DNA of 64,000 bases from Geomicrobium sp. JCM 19039 (GTDB taxonomy: Bacteria > Bacillota > Bacilli > Bacillales > Marinococcaceae): the NCBI RefSeq assembly GCF_000698145.1, contig NZ_BAXB01000016.1:25648-89647 (forward strand), given 5' to 3'. The position numbers and the translations under genes are program-made. The notes below the pieces were generated by a model. That model saw only the letters and a list, made by a program, of their open reading frames with translations. It did not search any database and was not told the DNA's origin. Below are positions 9,373-18,792 of the stretch, in pieces (position 1 is the first letter of the stretch; every line of letters begins with the position of its first letter).

Positions 9373-9621
9373 CTAGCTCGTTTTTTTGCGAGCTTGCCGA
9401 TCGAAAGACATTTGAAAGTCTGGTGAACTTGTATGACCTTGGAATTTACGTCTTGCTGCTTTTAGTTCATTCTCAAGTGCGGCAAAAATTCGATCCAAGT
9501 GCTCCTCAGTATATTCATAATTATTGCGGTTGGAGAGGTTACCGATTAAGCGGATCTTTTTTACGGTTTCCTCCGTTCTTCTTTTGGCAATTCGTTCGAA
9601 TTTTGAGAGTTTGTCTTCCAT
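9373..9621 (-). CDS. Hypothetical small helical protein
   Basis: An 82-residue charged protein, MEDKLSKFERIAKRRTEETV, continuing with a GNLSNRNNYEYTEEHLDRIF segment and a basic tail ending RQARKKTS. It has no signal peptide or membrane helix and is predicted mostly helical. The ATG at 9621 has AAAGGAG upstream. I do not recognise the family. Confidence 0.65.
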   Translation of the reverse strand: MEDKLSKFERIAKRRTEETVKKIRLIGNLSNRNNYEYTEEHLDRIFAALENELKAARRKFQGHTSSPDFQMSFDRQARKKTS

Positions 9622-9776
9622 GGCTTGTACTCCTTTCAAGTTCTTTTCTTAATTCTAAATAATATAACCGTAGAAAAAAATTAGAATTTGTAATAAATAA
9701 TAGGAAATTTTAGTGTTTTTTTGTCGAATATTAGTATATTGTCGTACTTCCTGAGAGGTTGTTGATTTTTGGGCAG

Positions 9777-10397
9777 TTAAATGAGGCGAAGCGTCATGTC
9801 AACAGCAAAGTAAACGAGCACAAAACTACACACAAACATAAGTCCGCGAAGGGTTCGATCATTGATTAAATGTCGGGAGAAATGTACGGTTAGTGCAATG
9901 TTTAAATTCCAGAGGATCACACCAAATATAATAAAAAAACTATAAAGCAAAACTTCTGGTAACGAAAAATGGGCGATGCCAGATAATGTCGAACCGAAGA
10001 TTCCAAACCAAAACACGAAATTGATCGGATTGAATAAAGCCATTCCAAACCCAGTGAAAAACGAGGAAGACCCGCCGATGTGTCGTTGTTGCATACTGTG
10101 AAGAATATTCCCTCTCATACCTGTCGCAAATGCTGACCACGCCAAGTAGGACAATAACACGACGCCGATGAGTGTAATCGTAACTTCTACCGCTGGTTGC
10201 GAAATAAATGCAGTCATGCCGAAGTAGATGCATACGAGAAACAATAAATCAGCGGTCATTGCACCTAACCCTGTTAACCAAGAAGGGAAAAACCCTCCAT
10301 GAATGCCTCGTTTAATCATTTCAATATTCACTGGGCCGACCGGTGCCGCTAAACTTACCCCGAGCATCATCATTTTGAATACGAGAAACAATTCCAT
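9777..10397 (-). CDS. LysE family amino-acid exporter
   Basis: A 206-residue protein with six hydrophobic helices and the LysE/RhtB N-terminal motif GVSLAAPVGPVNIEMIKRG at residues 13-31. The family exports amino acids or related small solutes. The loop GMALFNPINFVFWFGIFGS near residue 115 is also typical. It appears monocistronic; the substrate cannot be read from context. Confidence 0.85.
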   Translation of the reverse strand: MELFLVFKMMMLGVSLAAPVGPVNIEMIKRGIHGGFFPSWLTGLGAMTADLLFLVCIYFGMTAFISQPAVEVTITLIGVVLLSYLAWSAFATGMRGNILHSMQQRHIGGSSSFFTGFGMALFNPINFVFWFGIFGSTLSGIAHFSLPEVLLYSFFIIFGVILWNLNIALTVHFSRHLINDRTLRGLMFVCSFVLVYFAVDMTLRLI

Positions 10398-10506
10398 TGA
10401 CTTCCCTCCCTATATCCTTGTCCCTATGTATCAATGTATGAAATAAGAGGCTTGTCAATACATAAGTTATAAATATTGCCGTACATATGTATGGATTACC
10501 GAAAGA

Positions 10507-11285
10507 ATGGAGGTAGGTCTTATTCAGCTGTCTACCGTACAGCAAGCAGAAGATTATTACCTAGACAAATCGGCATCGGGGTGGGAGCGCGAGGTATTTC
10601 GTGGCTTTTGCGGGGATCTTCTCGACGATGAGAGGGTGTTTCCGTGTGTACTCGGTGTACATGGGTTGAAAATGGGCGAATTGGAATTTTGTTTTGTTCC
10701 TCATCATGATCGTCACAACTTGACGCATTTAGCCTCTCGTTTGGCTCATTACGTTCAATCGAGTCGTACGTATGGTAGAAACACATCCTTTGTTGCGTTT
10801 TTTGAGCCAGGTGAACAAACGAAAAATCTCGCTGAATACGAAGAAGAGTTTTGGAATGTGTTGCAACGTCTGCATATCATTGACGATTGCGAATGGCCAA
10901 AAGAGGTTGATGTTCATCCGAGTGAACCTTTATGGGAGTTTAGCTACGCAGGTGAACCACTGTTTGTCGTTTGCAATACACCTGCCATGTGAAAAGAAAA
11001 AGCAGATCAGCAAAAACGTTTATGCTTACTTTTCAGCCGAGGTGGGTATTTGATGACATCGATGGCACGACGAAACGAGGGCGTCATATTCAAAGTCTTG
11101 TGCGGCACCACCTTGAAAACTATGATGAGACGCTACCTCATCCAGACTTAAAATGGTACGGAGAACCTGGAGGAAGAGAATGGAAGCAGTATTTTCTTGG
11201 AGAAGACAATCGAGAACGAAAAAGCAAATGTCCGTTTCATTATAAAGGGGGAAGCGTGAATGAAAACAGCTACGGAAGTCGTTAA
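10507..11285 (+). pseudogene. YqcI/YcgG family protein, frameshifted
   Basis: Two frames together give a full-length (about 259-residue) YqcI/YcgG protein. The first ends at GEPLFVVCNTPA; the second carries KRKSRSAKTFMLTFQPRWVF and the C-terminal KCPFHYKGG. One C missing from the CC at about 10984-10985 accounts for the break. Function is unknown. The ATG at 10507 overlaps the best SD (GGAGG), so a slightly later non-ATG start is possible. The end overlaps the following cupin gene by 26 bases. Confidence 0.75.
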
Positions 11286-11556
11286 GCTTGATCATGTAAT
11301 TTCAGATCTTTTGCCATCTTGTCAAACAGGTTCGGTAGAAGTTCAGCGAGACATACCTCATCACGAACACGAGCCCCATACGCACCCGTGTGATGAATTG
11401 CTCCATGTAATTCGTGGTTCGATCACGTTTTATATTGATGGTGAACCCTTTACTTGCTTTAAAGGCGATCGACTCTCGTTAAAAAGAAATACGCCTCACT
11501 CTTCAAAAGCTGGTCCGAATGGTTGCACGTATGTCATTGCTGTGCTTAAATCATAA
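11260..11556 (+). CDS. Small cupin-domain protein
   Basis: 98 residues forming one cupin barrel. The metal-binding motif is clear in HEHEPHTHPCDELLHVIRG, and the second motif reads KRNTPHSS. Single-domain cupins may be enzymes or sensors; the substrate is unknown. The ATG follows AAAGGGGGAAGCGTGA. It overlaps the end of the YqcI-like gene, so it is probably co-transcribed with it. Confidence 0.75.
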   Translation: MKTATEVVKLDHVISDLLPSCQTGSVEVQRDIPHHEHEPHTHPCDELLHVIRGSITFYIDGEPFTCFKGDRLSLKRNTPHSSKAGPNGCTYVIAVLKS

Positions 11557-11618
11557 AATTGTGCATGAATTAGCTCGCCTCTCATCATACTATAAGGAAA
11601 TGAGAAGGAGGCGTTTTA

Positions 11619-12232
11619 ATGCAAAATGAACAACAGCCAAACGATACATCGGCCATGACTAACCATGGTGGTCATGAACTTTTTGATGGACATGAAATGC
11701 TGGCAGGCATGATTAACGTGTTGGATCAGTATATGATCTTTAAACCATACGTCAAAGATCAACAATTACTTGATATTCTTGAGCAGCAGTATGACTATTT
11801 AACAGCGCAGTATAACCGTATGGTAGAAGCTTTTTCTACCGGTCAAAAACCAACAACAGACATTCAGTCTTATGCGATGACACAATCTCATACGGTTACG
11901 TATGGCATCACACCGTCTGCCCCCAAAAACCTAATGCCAACTTGAGTGAAGTGAAAGAAACGGGTGTTTCTGCCCACATGCTTGGGCTGATCAAGTCAAC
12001 GAGTTCGCTTTTTGCTATGGCAGCTCCGGAAGTAACGAATCCGGTATTTCGAAGAGTCATCGCAGATAGCGTGCCAGACCTTATTGAGATGGCGTATGAT
12101 ATCTTCTTATATCAAAATAAACACGGATATTACCAAGTACCTAAACTGAATGGTCAAGATATGAATCAGATGCTTAGTAGCTTTACGACGAGTAACACTA
12201 AGATGCAAACGGGTACAAATCCCCCTCATTAA
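11619..12232 (+). pseudogene. CotF-type spore coat protein, frameshifted
   Basis: The first frame has the paired-helix start GHELFDGHEMLAGMINVLDQ and ends near SAPKNLMPT. The second resumes with NLSEVKETGVSAHMLGLIKS and ends in the typical YDIFLYQNKHGYYQVPKLN. One extra A in the run at 11925-11929 joins them into about 205 residues of the CotF spore coat family. The protein is expected in the coat of the mature spore. The ATG follows GAGAAGGAGG. It is most likely an intact gene damaged by a read error. Confidence 0.8.
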
Positions 12233-12240
12233 AATGAAAG

Positions 12241-12290
12241 ACAAACACCCCAAATGTTGTGTTTCACACATGCATTTGGGGTGTTTGTTT
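12241..12290. terminator. Bidirectional intrinsic terminator
   Basis: Long arms ACAAACACCCCAAATG and CATTTGGGGTGTTTGT separate the convergent coat gene and ArsA-like gene. Confidence 0.88.
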
Positions 12291-13212
12291 TAAGGGAAAT
12301 AATGAGCGATTTGTCTTAGGTTTTCGATTGATGAAATGTCTGAACCTTGTAAGGGAACGTAAATGCGTGTTTGGCTTTTGAAGCGATCGTCGATTAGCGA
12401 GCGATAATAATCCTCTTGCACTTTTCGATTGAGAAAAAGGCGGGTAAATCCACGCCTTCAGGCATGCATTTATTGACGACGATGGTATGTACATTCATTT
12501 GATGTTGAGCGAGTTGTTCAACAGCCCTCGTCGTCTCTTCAATGGGTAATTTCTCTGGTGTAAGCACATAGACGAATTGGGTTTTTGTCCGATCAAGAAG
12601 AATCGTCCGTGCTGAAGAGAACTTCTGTTTTCTTTCCATAAGGGTTTGATATATCGGATCCTCCACCGGTTCGCCGTCATTGAGCAAATTGCTATAGTTA
12701 TCAGTCACCGTTTTCCGGCGTTTAAGCATTCCATTAATCCAGGCACTCATCAAGTCTGGCAACGTGAGCAACCGTAGGGTGTGGCCAGTCGGTGCCGTAT
12801 CAAAAACAATGCGGTCGAAGTTCTTTGTTTCTTCTAAAATGATCGACACTAACCGGTCAAACAGTGCGCTTTCGTCTGCGCCTGGCGATTCTGCAGCCAA
12901 ATCAATTTGTCGATGAACCTCAGGGATTCGATGAGAATGAACGAGGTTTTTTAAATTTTCTTTTACACCTGCAATATATCGTTTTGCTTCGGTTGGGGCA
13001 TGGACTTCCAAACCGAACAACTTGCCTTCAAGGGGTGTAATCGTGTTCCCGATCGGTTTGTTAAATAAGTCTTGTAAATTGTGGGCTGGATCTGTGGAAA
13101 CAAGAAGCACGCGTTCGCCAGCTGCAGCTCTCGCCAATGCATACGCAGAAGATGACGTTGATTTCCCAACGCCACCTTTCCCTCCAAAGAAAATGATCTG
13201 ATCGTTTGACAT
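12290..13212 (-). pseudogene. ArsA/Get3-like ATPase, frameshifted near the 3' end
   Basis: An anion-transporting ATPase family member: deviant P-loop GGKGGVGKSTS at residues 10-20, switch I STDPAHNL and switch II DTAPTGHTLRLL. The frame breaks at a T run near 12436. Adding one T restores VQEDYYRSLIDDRF and the usual ending YVPLQGSDI ... IENLRQIAHYF. Only one cysteine is visible, so the metalloid site of arsenite-pump ArsA is absent, and no arsR or arsB is near. It is the third gene behind cstA and a CC-terminal protein, with a 21-base gap, suggesting an accessory ATPase for that module. Confidence 0.82.
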
Positions 13213-13233
13213 CACTTTCACCTCTATCTCTGT

Positions 13234-13497
13234 TTAGCAGCACCGAATGTTATCCAAGGGAGACTTTTCCATTCCCATACGTAAGTGCCATTCATGAAAG
13301 TTCTCAATCATCTCAGGATATAATTCCAGTGTGTAATACGAGACGGGATTCGGCAAGCCAAGTAACTCTGAGAAGCAAAGAAGATGAAAAAGGTCATCTT
13401 CTTCGCGCAACTCACGTTTAATTTCAGCTCGATGGGGAAACTGTAGTACTTCGTCATACCAAGCGAATGCTTGCTTCATCTTCGAAACAAAAGTCAT
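13234..13497 (-). CDS. Cory-CC-star-like small protein
   Basis: An 87-residue acidic soluble protein with the motif LPNPVSYYTLELYPEMIENF, then FHEWHLRMGMEKSPLD, and Cys-Cys as the last two residues before the stop. This matches my recollection of the cory-CC-star family; the name is from memory. It lies between cstA (11-base gap) and the ArsA-like gene (21-base gap). E. coli cstA is followed by YbdD, another small protein ending in CC, so a helper role for the transporter is a reasonable inference. Confidence 0.65.
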   Translation of the reverse strand: MTFVSKMKQAFAWYDEVLQFPHRAEIKRELREEDDLFHLLCFSELLGLPNPVSYYTLELYPEMIENFHEWHLRMGMEKSPLDNIRCC

Positions 13498-13508
13498 AAA
13501 ATCACCCT

Positions 13509-15242
13509 CTATACGTCGAGGTCTCGACGAGGTTTTTCGTTTTTAAATAGTGTAATTGCCTCAATACATATCCAGGCAGCAAACACGAAGATGATTGAAC
13601 CGAGAACAAATAAGAGTAGGTCTCCATCGGGTCTTGTAAATAGCCATTCGGTTGTGATTTGTAGAATCATTGCATACATTGTCATAACGAGCAAGAAGAT
13701 CATCGGAATGAGTGTGACGAGATAATTCCGTCCAAGTCTTCGTAACCAAATGGTGATTAATAGTAAAGCGATACCCGCTAGCAATTGGTTAGACGTACCA
13801 AACAATGGCCAGAGTAGATACCCTCCTGCTCCGAATCCACGGTCATCTCCTGGCATAATAACGAGTAAAGCACTTGAACCGACCGCGATGGAAGTGGCTA
13901 CATGCTTCTTCGTTAGTGCATAGGCTTTATACTCTGCTGCAATTTCAGAGATGATATAACGCATGAGCCGAACAGCTGTGTCTAGCGTTGTTGCTGCAAA
14001 GCTAATGACAATCACCGCAACAATGGTTTGCGCAATTCCCTCAGGAATACCAAGACCTGAAGCTAACACCCCTGCACCCATAATAAAGTTCGTTAAACCA
14101 TCGGCATTTGCTACATTGAAACTGCTATATGCAGCTGTAAATTCATTGGCAGATGAGAAGAGTGTAACAACCGCAATGATGGAAATGAGTGCGAGCACCC
14201 CTTCACCAACGGCTCCTAGGTAACCTACGACTCTCGCATCTTTTTCGTTGTTTAATTGCTTTGATGACGTCCCGGAGGAGACGAGTGAGTGGAAACCTGA
14301 AATCGCCCCACAAGCTACTGTAATAAAGAGGAGAGGCAACCAAGAAACATCGTCGACTGTACGTGTAGCAGGAGCAGTGACTGTTGGGTTAGTAATAAAA
14401 AGTCCTGCGTACAAAATAATAAGACCGATGACGAGCTGTTGTGCGTTAATGTAATCTCGAGGCTGAAGTAATCTCCACACTGGCAGTGTTGAAGCTATGT
14501 AGACGTAAATCATTAATATGCCAATCCAGATGAGAAACGCAAGGGATACAGCGTCCATTCCAAACACAAACGTTGCACCTTCTCCACCAAAGTATTGGAC
14601 AAGATCAATCTGCAACGCTGGAATTTCACTCGCGAGCACGGCGGAGCCATACATGATGACAAGAGCAACAATAGACGGGAGCAACATGCTTTTCGTTTTG
14701 CGATGAATGTAAATCCCTATAATAAGTGCGAGAGGGATTTGAATGAAGATCGACAATACGCTTGCTGGGAAAGTGACGAATAGGTTGGCGATAACCCAAG
14801 CAAAAACAGCGTTAACCATGAGGACGAGTATAAGAATAATGAAAAGGAACAAAAGCTTCGCTCGTCTCCCAATTAACTTCTCAGCAATGGTGCCAATCGA
14901 TTGTCCTTTATTACGCACAGATAACACTAAGGAACCGAAGTCGTGCACACCTGCTGCAAACACAGTGCCAAGCACGACCCATAGAAAAGCAGGAAGCCAT
15001 CCCCAATACACTGCGATCGCTGGTCCTAAGATTGGGGCAGCACCGGCAACGGATGTAAAGTGGTGAGCCCAAACAATTGACTTCTTCGTCGGCACAAAGT
15101 CAACACCGTCATTAAACTCATGCGCAGGTGTTCGAAAATTCGGATCTAGGCGGTAAATACGCTCTGCAATAAATTTAGAATAATACCGATAACCTAATGC
15201 AAAAACGACCATACCGATGAGCGCAAGTACGATACCCGGCAA
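13509..15242 (-). CDS. cstA: Carbon starvation protein CstA, pyruvate/peptide transporter
   Basis: About 577 residues with some sixteen membrane helices. Family motifs include RYYSKFIAERIYRLD near the start, then VWAHHFTSVAGAAPILGPAIA and GVHDFGSLVLSVRNKG. CstA proteins import pyruvate and have been linked to peptide use under carbon limitation. I prefer the TTG at 15242, eight bases after AAAGGGAG; the open frame runs further upstream without a better signal. A catabolite-responsive element lies 26 bases upstream, consistent with repression by CcpA when preferred sugars are present. It heads a three-gene operon. Confidence 0.9.
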   Translation of the reverse strand: MPGIVLALIGMVVFALGYRYYSKFIAERIYRLDPNFRTPAHEFNDGVDFVPTKKSIVWAHHFTSVAGAAPILGPAIAVYWGWLPAFLWVVLGTVFAAGVHDFGSLVLSVRNKGQSIGTIAEKLIGRRAKLLFLFIILILVLMVNAVFAWVIANLFVTFPASVLSIFIQIPLALIIGIYIHRKTKSMLLPSIVALVIMYGSAVLASEIPALQIDLVQYFGGEGATFVFGMDAVSLAFLIWIGILMIYVYIASTLPVWRLLQPRDYINAQQLVIGLIILYAGLFITNPTVTAPATRTVDDVSWLPLLFITVACGAISGFHSLVSSGTSSKQLNNEKDARVVGYLGAVGEGVLALISIIAVVTLFSSANEFTAAYSSFNVANADGLTNFIMGAGVLASGLGIPEGIAQTIVAVIVISFAATTLDTAVRLMRYIISEIAAEYKAYALTKKHVATSIAVGSSALLVIMPGDDRGFGAGGYLLWPLFGTSNQLLAGIALLLITIWLRRLGRNYLVTLIPMIFLLVMTMYAMILQITTEWLFTRPDGDLLLFVLGSIIFVFAAWICIEAITLFKNEKPRRDLDV

Positions 15243-15267
15243 AGCAATCACTCCCTTTATTAAAATG

Positions 15268-15281
15268 TGTAAGCGCTTGCC
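15268..15281 (-). promoter_or_regulatory. Catabolite-responsive element (cre) before cstA
   Basis: TGTAAGCGCTTGCC matches the CcpA operator pattern TGWAANCGNTNWCA at all but the last position and has the palindromic centre AAGCGCTT. A possible minus-strand -10 box TATACT lies at 15285-15290, so the site would cover the region around the transcription start, as expected for repression. Confidence 0.75.
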
Positions 15282-15542
15282 ATTAGTATAAAGGCAATCT
15301 GTTAAAATATATAGAGAATTTTTATAATTCATTAAAAAAGAAAGTGGATTTCACCGAATCAATGAAATTTTTAGAAAAATATAGTTGCAATTTAGGAAGA
15401 AACGTGGTAATTTGTAGGTGATTGAGTGATGGCAGTGTTGGAATTTGAAAGGCCTCTGCTTAGATATATTGGATATGCAGTAGATCCTGGATAGTTGTTT
15501 CACACCGTTTCACTTGAGATTTAATAGTAAGGAGCCTTTAAA

Positions 15543-15740
15543 ATGAAAGGCACAGTAAAGTGGTTTAACGCAGAAAAAGGATTTGGATTTATTGAACGTG
15601 AAGATGGAGACGATGTATTCGTACATTTTTCTGCCATTCAAACGGAAGGTTTTAAGACACTAGATGACGGAGAAACCGTAGAATTTGAAATCGTTGAAGG
15701 CGACAGAGGCCCACAAGCGGCTAACGTTGTGCGTCAATAG
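15543..15740 (+). CDS. csp: Cold-shock protein, CspA/CspB family
   Basis: A 65-residue nucleic-acid chaperone of the cold-shock domain family. RNP1 (KGFGFI) and RNP2 (VFVHF) are intact and the start is [27 protein letters not shown] precedes the ATG. The 190 bases upstream (15350-15542) hold no gene and could contain the long leader typical of csp genes, although I could not identify a cold-shock element. A terminator follows. Confidence 0.92.
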   Translation: MKGTVKWFNAEKGFGFIEREDGDDVFVHFSAIQTEGFKTLDDGETVEFEIVEGDRGPQAANVVRQ

Positions 15741-15756
15741 AATACGAACTTGGATG

Positions 15757-15790
15757 GAAGCGGTTGCAAGAATATAGCCGCTTCTTTTCT
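15757..15790 (+). terminator. Intrinsic terminator after csp
   Basis: The stem GAAGCGG / CCGCTTC is followed by TTTTCTTTT. Confidence 0.75.
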
Positions 15791-15834
15791 TTTATGTTGA
15801 ATGTACATATTATCTAATGGAGAGGCAGCGGTGA

Positions 15835-16407
15835 ATGAGATTGTTTCAAGTTGAAGTAGAGAAGAACCTCCATCTGCATCTCATTGAGATGCACCATGCC
15901 AATGATTTGTATGCGTGTGTGCAGCGCGCCCGTGGTCACTTGAGACGCTGGCTTCCGTGGTTGATCAAGTAAAGAGTGCGTATGATTATGAGCCATTATA
16001 ACTGCCTGGCTCCAGCAGTTCGCAGAAGGTCGGGGGTTTAATGCCGCTATTCGTCATCACGGTAAGTTTGTCGGGATGGTCGGTTTGCATGACATCGATT
16101 GGGGAAGCAAAAAGACGACCCTAGGTTACTGGCTAGAAAAAGATGCGATAGGCAATGGCATTATGACGAAGACAGTGGCGAAATGTACCGACATTTTGTT
16201 TACTGAATATCAATTAAATCGAATCCAAATTAACTGTGGTGTAGAGAATTATGAGAGTCAAGGCATCCCAAAACGCCTAGGGTTTGAACTAGAAGGATTG
16301 TAAGAGAGGGCGAATGGCTGTATGACCATTACCATGACCTTTATCAATACAGTCTTCTTAAATCATCGTGGATTGAGCAGCAGGAACAATTAAAGGGGAC
16401 GCTTTAG
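15835..16407 (+). pseudogene. RimL/YdaF-type GNAT acetyltransferase, three frameshifts
   Basis: Pieces in successive frames assemble into a roughly 190-residue GNAT protein. The N-terminus includes HLRRWLPW; the middle VGMVGLHDIDWGSKKTTLGYWL; the acetyl-CoA region NRIQINCGVENYESQGIPKRLGFELEG; the end GEWLYDHYHDLYQYSLL. Breaks near 15958, 16000 and 16300 are each repaired by one base (G, T and T) in a short homopolymer. The substrate is unknown; relatives acetylate ribosomal proteins or small molecules. Three identical-type lesions with conserved motifs argue for sequencing error. Confidence 0.75.
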
Positions 16408-16408
16408 T

Positions 16409-16870
16409 ATGATGGAAACAAATGACTATTTAAAATGGAAGAAGTGGGATCACGCTATTGTGAGTGTGCTATTCACAGTGGCTTATTTTTTGTACTTACT
16501 CGCTTTTGATGTGATGGTATTTTCTGTCGCTGTTCCACTATTAGGGGTTATCTTTATTGGTTGGGCAATCATTGAAGGGGCGAGCAAGCGGCCGATCATT
16601 GCGATGGTTATTCCAAAGTACCGCCAATTGCTAGCCTTTGAACAAACCATCGCGCCAGAGTCATACCATGACTACCGAGTGAGCTTTCGGGTAAGTTTGT
16701 GGTTCGTTGGAATTGCGCTTATTGTCATCGGACTTTTAGAAGAGTTTGATGTAATCAATGTCGATGAACAAGCGCTTGCGCTACCTGTCATTTACCCGCT
16801 TGCGTTAATTATCGTAAATTTTAACGTGCATTCAAGGCATAAGAGGATGATGAAAGAACGTAGCTTGTAA
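16409..16870 (+). CDS. Hypothetical membrane protein
   Basis: 153 residues with four predicted membrane helices in two pairs (about 15-60 and 95-145) joined by a cytoplasmic segment KRPIIAMVIPKYRQL. The C-terminus is basic. The start abuts the end of the GNAT gene, with AAAGGGGAC upstream, so the two are likely co-transcribed. I do not recognise the family. Confidence 0.65.
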   Translation: MMETNDYLKWKKWDHAIVSVLFTVAYFLYLLAFDVMVFSVAVPLLGVIFIGWAIIEGASKRPIIAMVIPKYRQLLAFEQTIAPESYHDYRVSFRVSLWFVGIALIVIGLLEEFDVINVDEQALALPVIYPLALIIVNFNVHSRHKRMMKERSL

Positions 16871-17124
16871 TAAATTCTGACAAAAGGTCGTATATAAGAG
16901 ATATAAGGATCAATCGTAAGATACTCTGATATTATTTCTTAATACGGCTTTTTTTCGTTAATGTCGAATAATGTTGCGATAATATCAAAGAATAAGGAAG
17001 TTTGAACCATTTTTTATATGTGATAAGATAAGTAAAAGCTACGGTCATTTGCATATTCAGACGAATGACTGCGTAGTGATAACGTATAGTAGAAATAATA
17101 AGAATCTTAGGGGGAAATTGACGA

Positions 17125-18021
17125 ATGAGAAAATTCGGAGTTGTGAGCGTCACTGCATTTTCAGCGTTAATCCTTGCCGCATGTGGTGGCTCTTCTCTTG
17201 AAGACTATCAAGACAATGGTGTTACGCTTGGTGTAGCGAATGAGGAGCCGTACGGATACATAGATACTAGTACGGATGAAGCAACAGGAGCTAGTGCTGA
17301 AATTGCAAGAGCGGTCTTTGAACGAATGGATGTTGAAGTTGTAGATGCTGAAGTTTCAGACTGGGATAACTTGATCCCAAGTTTGAATGCAGGAAACTAT
17401 GATGTTGTTACAGCGGGGATGGATGTTCAACCAGACCGTTGTGATAACGCCTCTTTCGGTGAGCTTGAATACAGCTACGGTGAAGGAATGGCCGTTGCAG
17501 CGGGAAATCCTATGGACTTACACAGTTATGAAGATGCAGTGGAAGCAGGAGCAACCATCTCGGTAATGTCTGGTGCGAACCAAGTTGGATTTCTTGAAGA
17601 CATTGCCGAAGAACAAGGTCTAGACCCGGATGCTGATCTCGATATTCTGCCCGCAAATGATATTCCTGGAAACATTGCTGCAGTTGAGTCTGGTGATGCC
17701 GACGTGACGGTTATGACAGATGCAACAATGAACTCTGCGATGGAGACAGCGAACGCGGATTTGATTGAACAACCGGAGAACTTCACAAACCCTGTCATTG
17801 GTGGCGAAGAACAAATTGCTTACGGTGCTGCTTTATTTAGAGATGATGATGACGATCTACGTGAGGCGTATAACGAAGCACTTGCAGAATTACAAGGTAC
17901 CGATGAGTTTGTTGCCATTCTTGAAGAATTCGGCTTTAGTGAAGACAACGTCGTTGAAGGTGTGACGACTGAAGAGCGTTGTGGTGCTGGCGCTGAAGAC
18001 GAAGAAGACAATGAAGAGTAA
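17125..18021 (+). CDS. ehuB: Ectoine/hydroxyectoine ABC transporter, substrate-binding lipoprotein
   Basis: A 298-residue solute-binding protein of the polar amino-acid type with lipobox LILAAC (Cys20). Family traits are NYDVVTAGMDVQPDRC and GNPMDLHSYEDA. The mature protein is strongly acidic, ending in a run of Glu/Asp, as expected for an exposed protein in a salty habitat. It captures ectoines for import by EhuCD and EhuA encoded downstream. AGGGGGAAATTG precedes the ATG. The 250 bases upstream (16871-17124) show no gene. A hairpin after the stop probably makes this the most abundant transcript of the operon. Confidence 0.85.
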   Translation: MRKFGVVSVTAFSALILAACGGSSLEDYQDNGVTLGVANEEPYGYIDTSTDEATGASAEIARAVFERMDVEVVDAEVSDWDNLIPSLNAGNYDVVTAGMDVQPDRCDNASFGELEYSYGEGMAVAAGNPMDLHSYEDAVEAGATISVMSGANQVGFLEDIAEEQGLDPDADLDILPANDIPGNIAAVESGDADVTVMTDATMNSAMETANADLIEQPENFTNPVIGGEEQIAYGAALFRDDDDDLREAYNEALAELQGTDEFVAILEEFGFSEDNVVEGVTTEERCGAGAEDEEDNEE

Positions 18022-18048
18022 TTAAAGCATCGATAACGTTTTGATAAA

Positions 18049-18082
18049 GCACGGTGGACGTTAAATGCCGCCGTGTTTTTTT
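18049..18082 (+). terminator. Intercistronic terminator between ehuB and ehuC
   Basis: GCACGGTGG and CCGCCGTG pair (one G-T) and are followed by seven T residues. The three downstream transporter genes have no obvious own promoter, so this acts as a partial terminator that favours ehuB. Confidence 0.75.
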
Positions 18083-18123
18083 ACATTACGTAGCACACAT
18101 GTCAGTTGTAGAGGAGAATGAAG

Positions 18124-18792
18124 ATGTTCACGAACATCGATACGTTTTTGCCTTACATTTTAGGCGGTCTCTCAACGACCGTACAAGCATTTTTATTTGG
18201 TGCAGTGCTTGCGTATTCCATTGCCCTCGTCATGGGTTTAGCGAGAACGAGTCGATTAGCCATTGTTCGAGGTTTTGCAACGGTATTTGTGGAATTGTTT
18301 AGAGGAACGTCTTTGCTCGTGCAAATGTTCTTTTTCGCGTACGCTTTTCCTTCACTTATGCCATTTACCGTCTCGGCATTTGTTGCAGGGGGTCTAGCAT
18401 TAGGTCTGAATTACGGTGCGTATGCCTCTGAAGTCGTTCGAGGGGCTGTACTCGCCGTACCAAAAGGGCAAACGGAAGCGGCCATTTCCTTAAACATGTC
18501 GAAATTCCAAACGATGAGAAGAGTCATCTTGCCACAAGCGGTACGGCTTATGTTGCCTGGACTTGGCAATAATGCGATTGAACTGTTGAAAGGAACGTCA
18601 CTCGTCTATTTCATATCACTTGCAGATATGACGTTCAATGCGAATATCTTAAGAAGTTCTAACACATCACTTTCTGCTCAAGTTGAAATCTATACGTACT
18701 TATTGTTAACGTATTTCGTTTTGGCCTTACCGCTCGTATTTTTAACGAGGTGGCTTGAAAAGCGTGCTTCTAAAGGGGTGAGTACAGTATGA
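18124..18792 (+). CDS. ehuC: Ectoine/hydroxyectoine ABC transporter permease EhuC
   Basis: About 222 residues, a polar amino-acid ABC permease with the EAA loop visible in SEVVRGAVLAVPKGQTEAA and the TLV-type ending. It forms the membrane channel with EhuD. GAGGAG lies immediately before the ATG at 18118, so the ATG at 18124 with seven-base spacing is preferred. Its stop overlaps the ehuD start by four bases, indicating translational coupling. Confidence 0.85.
   Translation: MFTNIDTFLPYILGGLSTTVQAFLFGAVLAYSIALVMGLARTSRLAIVRGFATVFVELFRGTSLLVQMFFFAYAFPSLMPFTVSAFVAGGLALGLNYGAYASEVVRGAVLAVPKGQTEAAISLNMSKFQTMRRVILPQAVRLMLPGLGNNAIELLKGTSLVYFISLADMTFNANILRSSNTSLSAQVEIYTYLLLTYFVLALPLVFLTRWLEKRASKGVSTV

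Noticed and set aside
12290..13212. Arsenite resistance ATPase (arsA)
   Set aside because: Only one cysteine, no metalloid-binding set, and no arsR, arsB or arsD nearby; context is cstA and a CC-terminal protein.
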